From an uncultured Collinsella sp. (GTDB taxonomy: Bacteria; Actinomycetota; Coriobacteriia; Coriobacteriales; Coriobacteriaceae), in the NCBI GenBank assembly GCA_900542945.1, contig UQPI01000002.1:10043-74042 (forward strand): a stretch of 64,000 nt of DNA, in the 5' to 3' direction. The notes below the pieces were generated by a model. That model ran no database searches, had not been told where the DNA came from, and saw only the letters and a list, made by a program, of their open reading frames with translations. The translations under genes were made by a program, and so were the position numbers. Shown here one piece after another: positions 33,594 to 42,094 of this stretch (its first letter is position 1; each line of letters begins with the position of its first letter).

Positions 33594-35030
33594 ATGCGTG
33601 AAACAACATCATTGCCACGTCTCACCGCCGCCGCCCTCTCACGCGCGCTTAATCTGGAGCAGGGCAGCCGTCTACTCACCGTCCGTCTGCCTGGCGCCAT
33701 CGACTGTAAGGCGCTTCGTGAATGTTTCAGCCTGAACAGCAACGGCGTACCCGATATTTGCGAGCTTGAACCCGGCAGGCAGGGCGCGGGCAATGGCGAT
33801 GCGGCTCCGGTGTTTATCGACGCATCGGGGTATTACCGTACGGGCAAACACGACATCGAAAAAGAATGTATCGCCTTGATCGATTACTTAGAGCCCGGCT
33901 ACCTCGATTTCTGTGACTGGGGTCCCTTTATTTGGTGTCTGTATGCGCTCGCCCTTTCGAATCGCACTCGCGCAGCCGTAGTGCTGCCCGCCGACCTACT
34001 CGATAAAGCCGAGCAGGCGCGCACGATCCTGATACGCGAAGGACTCATCGAGAGCGTCGTGTATTTGCCACTTTCTGAACCCAGGCCCTACATGACAAGC
34101 GCGCTTCTCATATTGTCTTCAGGAAATCGCAGCGTTGCATTTCGCAGCGCAATCGAATCCGGGCCGCGTTTTCGATATGTGACAGAAACATCGTATTACT
34201 CAGATATCACCTTTTCCATCTCCCCCGACTGGGCCCGCATTGATACCAATACGCCCAGATCAACGCCTATCGAAACGTCCACTTTTGCCACGCGTGAATT
34301 GCTGCTGCATCGCGCAGCCCTCTCAAAAGGCAAAATCAGCCTTATCAGCCTCACCCGAAACTACAGGGCTACGCTCGGTGACGCTTTTACGCGAGTAGCT
34401 CCATTTATGCCCCGCGAGAGCACCACATCAAACGACATTGATGCAATCGAGGTACGCCGCATCTCATCTCAGGATTTTCAAGATGGCAACCTTCTACCCG
34501 CATATGCTGTAGAGAGTGCAAATAGCTCGGATTCCAAAATCGTAAAGGTGAACCCCAGCGTTCTCGATCGATATGAGCTCCGCGCTGGAGATATCGTCAT
34601 GCCACGCATGCTGGGTCGCTACGGCGCGTCCAACCTGCTCGTCGTCAGCGCCGATGACGCGAAGCAACACCTAGTTGCTTCGCATAACACCACCGTCATT
34701 CGCCCGTCGTTCCAAACGATGACCGAAGAGGAGCGCGTAGTGTTTTCGGAGATAATCGTTGGATACCTTACCGAAGGCCATGGGGCACAGCTGATTCAAG
34801 CATTAACCGAAGCAGCCAGCATCCGCGCCATCCGCCCTAACGACCTGTTCGAGATCGAAGTCCCGCCAGCGCTCGACCCGCGCACGCGCGAGTACAGCGA
34901 ATCCATCAATCGCTTTGCCGAGGTCGTAGAAACAAAGAAACAAGCCGAGGCTGCCGTCGCCCAAGCCCAGCGCAACCTCGAAGTCGCAAAAAAGACCATC
35001 ATCGAAGTGCTCGACCAAATCTGCGAGTAA
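33594..35030 (+). CDS. HsdM/HsdS-like protein lacking the methylase catalytic motif (second copy type)
   Basis: A 478-aa protein starting MRETTSLPRLTAAALSRAL behind AAAGGG. Residues about 95-185 resemble the post-catalytic part of a type I methylase (WCLYALALSNRTRAAVVLPADLL, IREGLIESVVYLPL, SALLILSSGN), but no N-P-P-(F/Y) precedes it. Residues about 245-450 resemble an HsdS half (DIDAIEVRRISSQDF, RAGDIVMPRMLGRYG, DLFEIEVPPALDP) and end in a coiled-coil-like helix rich in Ala, Gln and Lys. It shares this layout with the gene at 16321-17964, and like it is divergent from an island operon. I infer sequence-specific DNA binding without methylation. Confidence 0.6.
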   Translation: MRETTSLPRLTAAALSRALNLEQGSRLLTVRLPGAIDCKALRECFSLNSNGVPDICELEPGRQGAGNGDAAPVFIDASGYYRTGKHDIEKECIALIDYLEPGYLDFCDWGPFIWCLYALALSNRTRAAVVLPADLLDKAEQARTILIREGLIESVVYLPLSEPRPYMTSALLILSSGNRSVAFRSAIESGPRFRYVTETSYYSDITFSISPDWARIDTNTPRSTPIETSTFATRELLLHRAALSKGKISLISLTRNYRATLGDAFTRVAPFMPRESTTSNDIDAIEVRRISSQDFQDGNLLPAYAVESANSSDSKIVKVNPSVLDRYELRAGDIVMPRMLGRYGASNLLVVSADDAKQHLVASHNTTVIRPSFQTMTEEERVVFSEIIVGYLTEGHGAQLIQALTEAASIRAIRPNDLFEIEVPPALDPRTREYSESINRFAEVVETKKQAEAAVAQAQRNLEVAKKTIIEVLDQICE

Positions 35031-35053
35031 CACATAGGCAGCAGTAACGCCCC

Positions 35054-35088
35054 AAGCCGGCGGCGGGACCAGCTCCTGCCGCCGGCTT
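35054..35088. terminator. Bidirectional terminator between convergent genes
   Basis: AAGCCGGCGGC and GCCGCCGGCTT pair around a 13-base loop, between the end of the methylase-like gene (35030) and the end of the AbiEii-like gene (35100). The stem is strong and the flanking T-runs are short. Confidence 0.6.
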
Positions 35089-35099
35089 AACTGTCTGGG

Positions 35100-35990
35100 C
35101 TACTCCCATCCCGTAGTCTGGGGATTCCATTTGCGCACATTCTCCGAACGATCGAAGCACGGAGCATACAACCGATTGACGACCTCTTCTGCTCCAGTGA
35201 TACTCCCCGCGAGATCAAGTACCCCCGCCTGCCTAGCCATCTTTACATACTGCGCAGAACCATTTTGTTTCCACCAGAGAGGCGCCACGAACTCTTCCGG
35301 CATTGCCACCTTGCGGACAGACGCTTCTTTCTCGACTCTCTCGATAAGTGTAGCCCCATCGATGAAGCAAGTTTTCGCGTACACCAAGATGTCGACTATA
35401 TCCTTGATTCGCGAAGAGGCACGGCCCTCATGCATCTCTATCATTGCGAGCAATTTATCTGCAAGGGCGCTCTCCACTCGGCATACTCGATAGTCGCAGA
35501 CTGGGAGCCCCTCGATATTCAAACGATCGATCGGCGCGAGAACCTCAGGCTCAAGTCCCCGCACTTCATCAATTACCAAGTCAATTGAAATTGGCTGTAG
35601 CTTCTTGGTTCCCATAAAGGGGGTGAACCATACCTCAGCACCGCACCGATACTCATCTTCTTCTTTGATCTGCTCTGCACGATCAAAGACAAACGAAACG
35701 AAATCCTCCAGATCAATCGAAGCCGCCCGCACCAGATCGGCAACAGCCTCTTCGAGGCTCTCCTCTTGAGCAACCAAGTCAATATCTCTTATGACACGCG
35801 CATCGAGCGTTCGCGCCAGGACGCTTTGACCACCTTTAAGCACAAAACGGCAGTCATCTTCTGAAAAAACGCGACATAGGAAGCGATGAAAGTAGAAACC
35901 AACGATTGCCCGATTAGTATCCATTGGTGATTCTCTTGCGGCATTCCTAACAGCCATCTCCAATGCGGCAGGCGTTTTGTACTTCACCAT
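35100..35990 (-). CDS. AbiEii-type nucleotidyltransferase toxin
   Basis: A 296-aa protein of the AbiEii/AbiGii toxin family. The signature is FVLKGGQSVLARTLDARVIRD then DIDLV: a G-G block followed by R-x-x-R-D-I-D, the metal-binding acidic pair of the pol-beta fold. Later blocks are PISIDLVIDE and a K-rich ADKLLAMIEM helix with RIKDIVDILVY. GGAGG lies just before the ATG. It follows the AbiEi antitoxin gene by 15 bp, the usual type IV toxin-antitoxin order, and would stop growth on phage infection or plasmid loss. Confidence 0.85.
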   Translation of the reverse strand: MVKYKTPAALEMAVRNAARESPMDTNRAIVGFYFHRFLCRVFSEDDCRFVLKGGQSVLARTLDARVIRDIDLVAQEESLEEAVADLVRAASIDLEDFVSFVFDRAEQIKEEDEYRCGAEVWFTPFMGTKKLQPISIDLVIDEVRGLEPEVLAPIDRLNIEGLPVCDYRVCRVESALADKLLAMIEMHEGRASSRIKDIVDILVYAKTCFIDGATLIERVEKEASVRKVAMPEEFVAPLWWKQNGSAQYVKMARQAGVLDLAGSITGAEEVVNRLYAPCFDRSENVRKWNPQTTGWE

Positions 35991-36005
35991 GTCCTCCGTT
36001 TCGCA

Positions 36006-36629
36006 TTACCCGTTCAGTACCATCAGCAAAGGCGCCATCAGCTCGCGTCGTTTGGCGGTTTTAGAGTTCTCTTCTACAAGACCTCTCAGCCGCTGTATAT
36101 CGAGCCCTCGCCCAAGCGCATCGTGATAGGCATCGATGATTAATGAGGGGTCCTCGCAATCGAGGCAAAGATCGACAAGCGTGCGCTCGGGTTTAGTTAC
36201 CGGCAGGCCGTCGAGCCAGACGATGTCCTGCTCAGCAATCTCGCGCTTTGCAAAAGAAAGGGATTCGTTTCTTGTATTGATGCGCATGGGCGCGGTCATC
36301 CTGTAGGGGGACAGATAGAAATCACCCATTTGCTGAAGGTTCGCCGCAGTCGTACCACTCACGGCGATGCCATCCCACTGGCGTTTTCTTTCCCATGCGC
36401 AAAGGGAGGGATTGGTGAGCTTCCATAGAGCGTTGAGCTCGTCGGTGTCTCGGCGCTGCGTTCCGGACATCCGGTAGGCGCCGTGGCATATCCGTTCAAG
36501 ACGCCCCACACGGCATGAATGTGCCAGCGCATCTCGAGAGATGTCCATGCGAGCCGCCTGGGCTGTGGTAAACACGCCCTCGCTCTCGGAAAGCTCGCTT
36601 ATCGCCGTTATGTTGCTAAAGTACTTCAT
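36006..36629 (-). CDS. AbiEi-type antitoxin / transcriptional repressor
   Basis: A 207-aa protein. The N-terminus carries a winged helix-turn-helix (GVFTTAQAARMDISRDAL then RVGRLERICHGAYRM, about residues 18-53) as in AbiEi. The C-terminal part (VTKPERTLVDLCLDC, IIDAYHDALGRGLD) fits the AbiEi domain that blocks the toxin. The start is taken at the ATG lying inside an inverted-repeat arm (36627-36629); no ribosome site precedes it, so the mRNA may be leaderless. It probably represses its own operon through that repeat. Confidence 0.82.
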   Translation of the reverse strand: MKYFSNITAISELSESEGVFTTAQAARMDISRDALAHSCRVGRLERICHGAYRMSGTQRRDTDELNALWKLTNPSLCAWERKRQWDGIAVSGTTAANLQQMGDFYLSPYRMTAPMRINTRNESLSFAKREIAEQDIVWLDGLPVTKPERTLVDLCLDCEDPSLIIDAYHDALGRGLDIQRLRGLVEENSKTAKRRELMAPLLMVLNG

Positions 36630-36667
36630 GTTGCAATTGTAGGATATTTTCATACTTTTGCAACATG
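36627..36667 (-). promoter_or_regulatory. AbiE promoter with 10-bp inverted repeat; leaderless start
   Basis: CATGTTGCAA (36627-36636) and TTGCAACATG (36658-36667) are perfect inverted arms 21 bp apart. On the minus strand TTGCAA and TACAAT form a -35/-10 pair with a 16-bp spacer. Seven bases after the -10 lies the A of the start ATG, so transcription and translation probably start together. Repressor binding to both arms would cover the promoter. Confidence 0.65.
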
Positions 36668-36747
36668 TTTTGATTCCATATGATCGGCGCGCCTTACTTA
36701 TCTCATTTTTGCCGCCGGCTTGTTACCGGATCAACATCAGCCGCTAT

Positions 36748-36930
36748 CGAGGTCTAATACTTTTCCCGAGAAGTGAACGCCCCTTTTTGGACCCCTGGAG
36801 CATCCGCATTTTTCGCCGGCAAAATCGCAGGATTCCAGTATCGAAACCGCAGGAAACGATGCCCTTAATGAGTCAATGCTTCGGGGGTCCGATTTAGCTC
36901 GTTCACTTCTCGGAAAAGTATTAGACCTCG
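36748..36930. repeat. Long intergenic hairpin, family A copy 1 (about 183 bp)
   Basis: The outer arms 36748-36779 and 36900-36930 are complementary over 31 bp apart from one extra C in the left arm (CGAGGTCTAATACTTTT... and its complement). Further inward, GGACCCCTGGAGCAT pairs with ATGCTTCGGGGGTCC. The loop carries two copies of AAA(A/C)(C/T)CGCAGGA. It lies in the 510-bp gap between the AbiE start and the gene at 37140. The copy at 39765-39952 has the same architecture. No gene is seen in the rest of the gap. Confidence 0.75.
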
Positions 36931-37139
36931 CTGCTAGCTACCCAGAAGGAAACCTCTCCCTTTCCCATTGCCACCCAAAAACTCATCCAACATTAATCTT
37001 GGCTCAAGAATCGCTTAATCTATAACCTGCACTATAGAGTTCGACCAAGGGCGGGGCGGCACCACGCAGGCCGCCGAACGCAACGCTCGCGCCCGGGCAA
37101 ATCGCCCGGCGTTGCGCCCATCGAACGAAAGGACAGGTC

Positions 37140-37682
37140 ATGGACGACCTCGAAAAAGTTGAAACCATCCGCACCAAGTGCAACGTGAGCTACACCGATG
37201 CCAAGGCCGCGCTCGACGCCGCCGACGGCAACGTGCTGGATGCCATCATTTGGCTCGAGTCGCATGGCAAGACCCAGACCACGTCGGCGTACGCCGCCAC
37301 CGAGTCCGCGCCAGTCGATGAGCCCTCGGCCGAGATGGTCGCCGCGCAGGCCGCCTACGAAAAGTCGAGCGAAAAGACCGACTTCTCCAAGAAGATGGAC
37401 AGCGTGTGGGAGTACCTCAAAAAGCTCTTCCGCCTGAGCCTGGACACCAAGTTTATCGCCACGCGCCGCGATGCGATCATCCTCAACATCCCCATCCTGA
37501 TCCCCATCGTCGCGCTGTTTGCCTGGGGCGCCACGATTTGGCTGATGCTCATTGGCCTGTTCTTTGGCATGCGCTACCGCATCGATAGCGACGGCGACGT
37601 GCCCGGCAGCATCAACAACCTGATGGACAGCGCTGCCAATGCCGCGGACGACATCAAGCAAAATCTCAACGACGACAAGTAA
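37140..37682 (+). CDS. DUF4342-like protein with UBA/TS-N-like domain
   Basis: A 180-aa protein. Residues 1-45 (LEKVETIRTKCNVSYTDAKAALDAADGNVLDAIIWLES) form a UBA/TS-N-like three-helix domain, as at the start of elongation factor Ts. A linker is followed by a segment (about 82-110) and one or two membrane spans (about 112-142, LNIPILIPIVALFAWGATIW). The combination matches DUF4342 proteins. It is 18 bp upstream of the response-regulator gene, so probably co-transcribed. Function unknown. Confidence 0.75.
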   Translation: MDDLEKVETIRTKCNVSYTDAKAALDAADGNVLDAIIWLESHGKTQTTSAYAATESAPVDEPSAEMVAAQAAYEKSSEKTDFSKKMDSVWEYLKKLFRLSLDTKFIATRRDAIILNIPILIPIVALFAWGATIWLMLIGLFFGMRYRIDSDGDVPGSINNLMDSAANAADDIKQNLNDDK

Positions 37683-37700
37683 TCGCAGACGGGGGCACGT

Positions 37701-38454
<754 letters not shown>

Positions 38455-38471
<17 letters not shown>

Positions 38472-39750
38472 CGACGAGGCTAAGCGCGTCACCTCCATCG
38501 CCCGCGCCATCAACTGGAGCTATATGTGGCGCCGCTTGGTGAGCTACGTCTGGCTGGATCTGTTACTGCTGCTTGTTGCGGCGGCGATCCTCGTCTATGG
38601 CTACAACCAGACGCTGCCCGATGGCGCGTTTACCGCGGGATGGATCCCCAGCGCCAGCGTTCACGGCATGTCACTGACGCCCGCGCGCGGCTGGGACCTG
38701 ACAACGCTCACCTATACCGTCGAGTTTGCGCGCACCACCAAGACCTTCCCCCTCGCGCAGGACCTCGTCGCGCTATGGCCTCTCTACCTTGTCGTTGTGG
38801 GTTGGCAGGTCATCAGCGTGCTCAACATGCTCGGCGGCGCCCGCCGCGTGCGCCGCACTATGGCGCCGCTCAACGACCTGGCCTTGCGTGTGGACGAGCT
38901 CGGCCGCATGCAGCTCGCCGGCGGCAAGATGGAAACGCTGGAGCAGGCCATCGAGCGCGCAAGCGTCGACTCGCCGAGCGTCACCACCGGCGACGCCGAC
39001 CTGGCGAGCATCGAGGTCGCACTCAACCGCCTGCTGCGCCAGATGCAAGAGGCAAAGCTGCAGCAGATGCGCTTTGTCAACGATGCGAGTCACGAGCTGC
39101 GCACGCCCATCGCGGTGATTCAGGGTTACGTGAACATGCTCGACCGCTGGGGCAAAGACGACCCGGACGTGCTGGCAGAATCCATCACCTCGCTCAAAGC
39201 CGAAAGCGAGCATATGCAGGAGCTCGTGGAGCAGCTGCTGTTTTTGGCACGCGGCGATGCCGGGCGCACGGTCCTGCGGCGTGCGAATACCAACCTGGCC
39301 GCACTGGTCGGCGAGGTATGCGAGGAATCGCAGATGATCGATGCCGCGCACACATATCGACTGGCGTACGATGCCGCACTTACCAGCGACCCGCGCTGCG
39401 ACGCGCCCGTTGACGTGGCGCTCGTGAAGCAGGCTCTGCGCGTGATCGTGCAGAACGCCGCCAAGTATTCGGACGCGGGCACATCCATCTCGTTTGGCGT
39501 GACGCCGGATGCGGGCGCGGGCACGATCGACATAAGTGTTGAGGACGAGGGTATCGGCATGAACCAGGAATCCGCAGCTCACGCATTTGAACGGTTCTAT
39601 CGCGCCGACAACGCACGCGATGCCGGCGCGCAGGGCTCGGGTCTGGGGCTCGCCATTGCCAAGTGGATCGTCGACAGCCATGGCGGTGTCATCGGCGTGA
39701 CCTCAGTCGAGGGCGTCGGCAGCCGCTTTACGATTCGCCTGCCGCGGTAG
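38455..39750 (+). CDS. Sensor histidine kinase
   Basis: A 431-aa membrane kinase. The start is the ATG overlapping the regulator gene (MSAARNDEAKRV). Spans lie at about residues 27-47 and 108-128 with a short extracytoplasmic loop between. A HAMP-like linker follows, then the H-box ASHELRTPIAVIQGY (His213), N-box-like VIVQNAAKYS, and G boxes VEDEGIGM and GSGLGLAIAKW. It forms an EnvZ/OmpR-type pair with the preceding regulator. Confidence 0.92.
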
Positions 39751-39764
39751 GGGCGTCTCTCACG

Positions 39765-39952
39765 AATCGAAGGTGAATGCTTTTCCGCGAAGTGAACGAC
39801 CTATTTTGGACCCCCGAAGCATCCACACTTTTTGACGCCAAAACCGCAGGAAATACCTGACAAAACCGCAGGAAAGAGCGACGTAAAAGTGTCGATGCTT
39901 CAGGGGCTCGATTTCACTCGTTCACTTCGCGGAAAAGCATTCACCTTCGATT
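39765..39952. repeat. Long intergenic hairpin, family A copy 2 (188 bp)
   Basis: Perfect 35-bp inverted arms (39765-39799 and 39918-39952; AATCGAAGGTGAATGCTTTT... and its complement) enclose a second stem (GAAGCATC-ACACTTTT) and a loop with two AAAACCGCAGGAAA copies. It lies between convergent genes (kinase stop 39750, VOC stop 40045). Sequence and layout match the element at 36748-36930, so this is a dispersed family. Confidence 0.8.
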
Positions 39953-40044
39953 TACGGCAGCCCGTCAGTCACCCTCTCGGCATTAAAAATGGGGCAAAGC
40001 CACGCGCCTTACCCCATTTTTCGTTAGCCATAGCAGCTCGTGCG

Positions 40045-40419
40045 CTACTCGCGGCACAGGTGCACGGCGAAGCCGGCGAACTCGCGCTTAAAGTACACGA
40101 GCTTGGTGCTACCGTCGGGCAGCAGCGCGCGCGACTCCTCGTTGACCTCGAGCCCGCGCTCGGCAAACCACTTCTCGGCCGCATCGATGTCGTTGACGGC
40201 AAAGCCAATGTGGCCCTTGGTGCCACGACCGTTCTGCTTCATAACCTCGACCAGCGAATCGTTAAAGTACGAAACCGGGGTCTCGATAACGGGCAGGCCC
40301 ATCATCGTCGAGAACAGCTCCGCGATCTCCAAGGCGTCTGCCGGGTCGGTGGCGTTGATGCCCACATGGGCAACGCGCATGCCAAAAAGCTCGACCGGGT
40401 TGGCGTTCTGCTCACTCAT
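40045..40419 (-). CDS. VOC (glyoxalase/bleomycin-resistance fold) protein
   Basis: A 124-aa single-module VOC protein: FGMRVAHVGINATDPADAL at the start with a likely metal-binding His, HIGFAVNDIDAAEKWFAERGLEV in the second half, and a FAVHLCRE end. Such proteins bind a divalent metal and act as small isomerases, lyases or dioxygenases. It lies 11 bp downstream of an orphan PTS IIB gene on the same strand, so its substrate may be linked to a sugar or polyol. The exact reaction is unknown. Confidence 0.8.
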   Translation of the reverse strand: MSEQNANPVELFGMRVAHVGINATDPADALEIAELFSTMMGLPVIETPVSYFNDSLVEVMKQNGRGTKGHIGFAVNDIDAAEKWFAERGLEVNEESRALLPDGSTKLVYFKREFAGFAVHLCRE

Positions 40420-40430
40420 ACAGTCAGCGC

Positions 40431-40718
40431 CTACTGAGCCATGACGTCGAGGACGGCCTTCTCGGCAGCGACGCGGTTCATGCCGGTCATGAAGGGCACG
40501 CCGCTCACGTACGGGCAGGTGAGTCCCTCGGGGGCAACGGTGGTGGCGATCAGCAGGTCAGCGCCCTCGTCGCAGTAATCCTTGGCCTCGGAGATAGCGC
40601 ACTGCACGATCTCGTACTTGTCGGCGTAGCCGTTGGCGTCGAGCAGGGTGGCGACCTTCTGGGCAACAAGCGTGGAAGTGGCAGCGCCAGCACCGCAAGC
40701 CAAAACGATCTTCTTCAT
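40431..40718 (-). CDS. PTS IIB component, galactitol/lactose-type fold
   Basis: A 95-aa protein starting MKKIVLACGAGAATSTLVAQ. Cys8 in the L-x-C-G-x-G-x-A-T-S loop is the phosphocysteine of GatB/UlaB-type IIB proteins. It is complete in length. No IIA or IIC gene is adjacent, so it must work with components encoded elsewhere or serve a regulatory role. It is the first gene of a two-gene unit with the VOC protein. Confidence 0.85.
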   Translation of the reverse strand: MKKIVLACGAGAATSTLVAQKVATLLDANGYADKYEIVQCAISEAKDYCDEGADLLIATTVAPEGLTCPYVSGVPFMTGMNRVAAEKAVLDVMAQ

Positions 40719-40820
40719 AGGTAGTGTCTCCCTTCATGGTTTACTTTAGGTAAGTGTACCGCAGCGAGCGATGGCACTTAGCCTCGATGAGCTTTTATGC
40801 CAGTTTGCTTGCGCGCTGCG

Positions 40821-40826
40821 TATAAT
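40821..40826 (+). promoter_or_regulatory. -10 box of the TPR-like gene
   Basis: A consensus TATAAT, 56 bp before the ATG at 40882. The -35 region is poorly conserved (TGCCAG at a 17-bp spacing). Confidence 0.5.
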
Positions 40827-40881
40827 ACATCTAGTACGTGTTGTCATACCGCTCGCTTTATGAGCGACTAAGGACCCTAAT

Positions 40882-41505
40882 ATGCCCGATTCCCGCACAC
40901 TCTGGACCGCCGTCGTTATCATCTGTATCGCCGTGTCGGTGTTCTTTAGCGTCAAAAAACGCACCACGTTTAAACACCTGCAGCAGCTTATGGCCGCTAA
41001 GCAGTGGGACGAGTTCGATCGCTTGCTCGACGGCAAACTCACCAGCATGCTGTACCCGCGCTACAACCGCGACTACCTGCGCCTGAACTCCTATCTGCTG
41101 CGCGAGGACCACAAGCGCGCCAGCGAGATGTTCGACCTGCTGCTGGGACTCAACCTGCCCAAGATGCAGCGCGTCGACCTGGTCATTAAGGCCTTTAACT
41201 ACTACGTTGGCCAGGAGGACCGCAAAAAGTCCAAGGAGTTGCTGCACGAGATTAAGGGCTTTGAGGGCGGTCAGGCCGAGGCAGTCGCACACGAATGCCA
41301 GCTGATGTACGACACGATGATCCTCAAGCGCCACAACGACATTCCCGAGCTGGAGCGCATGCTCGAAGAGGCCGGTGACGACAAGGTCAAGAGCTGCCGC
41401 CTGGAATACCTGCTGGCCCTGCAGTACAAGAACAAGGGCGACGAGGCCAAGTTTGCCGAGTACTTGGAAAAGTCGGGCCAGCACTCGATGGCTGTCAACG
41501 CGTAA
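40882..41505 (+). CDS. Membrane-anchored TPR-like protein
   Basis: A 207-aa protein starting MPDSRTLWTAVVIICIAVSVFF, an uncleaved N-terminal membrane anchor. The remainder is a series of helical hairpins of the TPR type (LQQLMAAKQWDEFDRLLDG, LLREDHKRASEMFDLLLGL, LLALQYKNKGDEAKFAEYL). An AAGGA ribosome site precedes it. It probably serves as a protein-interaction scaffold on the cytoplasmic side. Partner unknown. It stands just upstream of tRNA-Leu. Confidence 0.7.
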   Translation: MPDSRTLWTAVVIICIAVSVFFSVKKRTTFKHLQQLMAAKQWDEFDRLLDGKLTSMLYPRYNRDYLRLNSYLLREDHKRASEMFDLLLGLNLPKMQRVDLVIKAFNYYVGQEDRKKSKELLHEIKGFEGGQAEAVAHECQLMYDTMILKRHNDIPELERMLEEAGDDKVKSCRLEYLLALQYKNKGDEAKFAEYLEKSGQHSMAVNA

Positions 41506-41536
41506 CGGGCGGCTTGTGCTAGACTTCTAGTCTCAC

Positions 41537-41621
41537 GGGGGCGTGGCGGAATTGGCATACGCAGGAGACTTAAAATCTCTCGCCGCAAGGATTGTGGGTT
41601 CGAGTCCCACCGCCCCTACCA
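41537..41621 (+). tRNA. tRNA-Leu (anticodon TAA)
   Basis: An 85-nt class II tRNA with encoded CCA. The acceptor arm pairs GGGGGCG with CGCCCCT. The anticodon loop CTTAAAA (41669 offset region, 41589-41595 by count from the stem) carries TAA between GGAGA and TCTCT stems. A variable arm follows (CGCCGCAAGG), and the T-loop is GTGGGTTCGAGTCCCAC. A terminator follows directly. Confidence 0.95.
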
Positions 41622-41630
41622 TTGGCTTTT

Positions 41631-41670
41631 ACGGGCCCGTATCTCCCAGGGATGCGGGCCCGTTTCTTTT
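41631..41670 (+). terminator. Terminator after tRNA-Leu
   Basis: ACGGGCCCG (41631-41639) pairs with CGGGCCCG (41655-41662) and is followed by TTTCTTTT. It lies ten bases after the tRNA. Confidence 0.8.
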
Positions 41671-41798
41671 GCACGCCGGTGGGGCTCGAACCCGCGAGGG
41701 GGCGAGCGTTAAGCAAACGCGGAGCGTTTGTAGCGAGCCGGCGAGGGCGCCGGCAGGCGACCGAGGCCGGTGCGTATTTGCTGCGCAAATTCGCAGAC

Positions 41799-41866
41799 GT
41801 CCCACCGCCCCTACCACGCATTGTTTTCGAGCCCGTGTCCCCCAGGGATGCGGGCTCGTTTCTTTC
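41799..41866 (+). repeat. Duplicated tRNA-Leu 3' end plus terminator
   Basis: GTCCCACCGCCCCTACCA (41799-41816) exactly repeats the last 18 bases of the tRNA (41604-41621). It is followed by a second terminator (CGAGCCCG / CGGGCTCG with TTTCTTT, 41828-41864) that shares the TCxCCCAGGGATGCGGGC core with the first. The offset is 195 bp. It is a remnant, not a second tRNA. Confidence 0.75.
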
Positions 41867-41885
41867 GGACGCCGGTGGACTTTAG

Positions 41886-41954
41886 AAGTTGCGGTGGAAT
41901 AGTTCCTGTTTTGACTGGTTACCAGCTCATTTAAGAACTTTTTCACCGCAACTT
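41886..41954. repeat. Intergenic hairpin family B, copy 1
   Basis: AAGTTGCGGTGGAATAGTTC (41886-41905) pairs with GAACTTTTTCACCGCAACTT (41935-41954), three mismatches. The same core recurs at 43469-43537 and 51784-51852. Confidence 0.65.
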
Positions 41955-41967
41955 AGATTGGCACTCC

Positions 41968-42052
41968 CACATTTTTCGATGGAAAAACGTGGTTGTCTCG
42001 CACATTTTCCGATGGAAAAACGTGGTTGTCTCGCACATTTTCCGATGGAAAC
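41968..42052 (+). repeat. 33-bp tandem repeats upstream of ATPase gene
   Basis: Two and a half copies of a 33-bp unit (41968-42000, 42001-42033, 42034-42050) with core CGATGGAAAAACGTGG. Between the array and the ATG (42095) lie a -10-like TATACT (42066-42071) and GGGAGG. This is a candidate operator array for the DUF4143 ATPase gene. Confidence 0.7.
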
Positions 42053-42094
42053 GCCCAAATGGTCTTATACTAGCCGAGAGGGTTGGGAGGCAAT

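Noticed and set aside
7288..35030. An integrative conjugative element
   Set aside because: Only a soluble VirD4/TraG-like ATPase is present. There is no integrase, relaxase, VirB4 or other secretion gene, and no att repeats flank the region.
36658..36897. A 79-aa frame over hairpin A copy 1
   Set aside because: It runs through the inverted repeat and encodes no recognisable protein.
41799..41816. A second tRNA-Leu
   Set aside because: Only the 3' 18 bases are present; the rest of the tRNA is absent.
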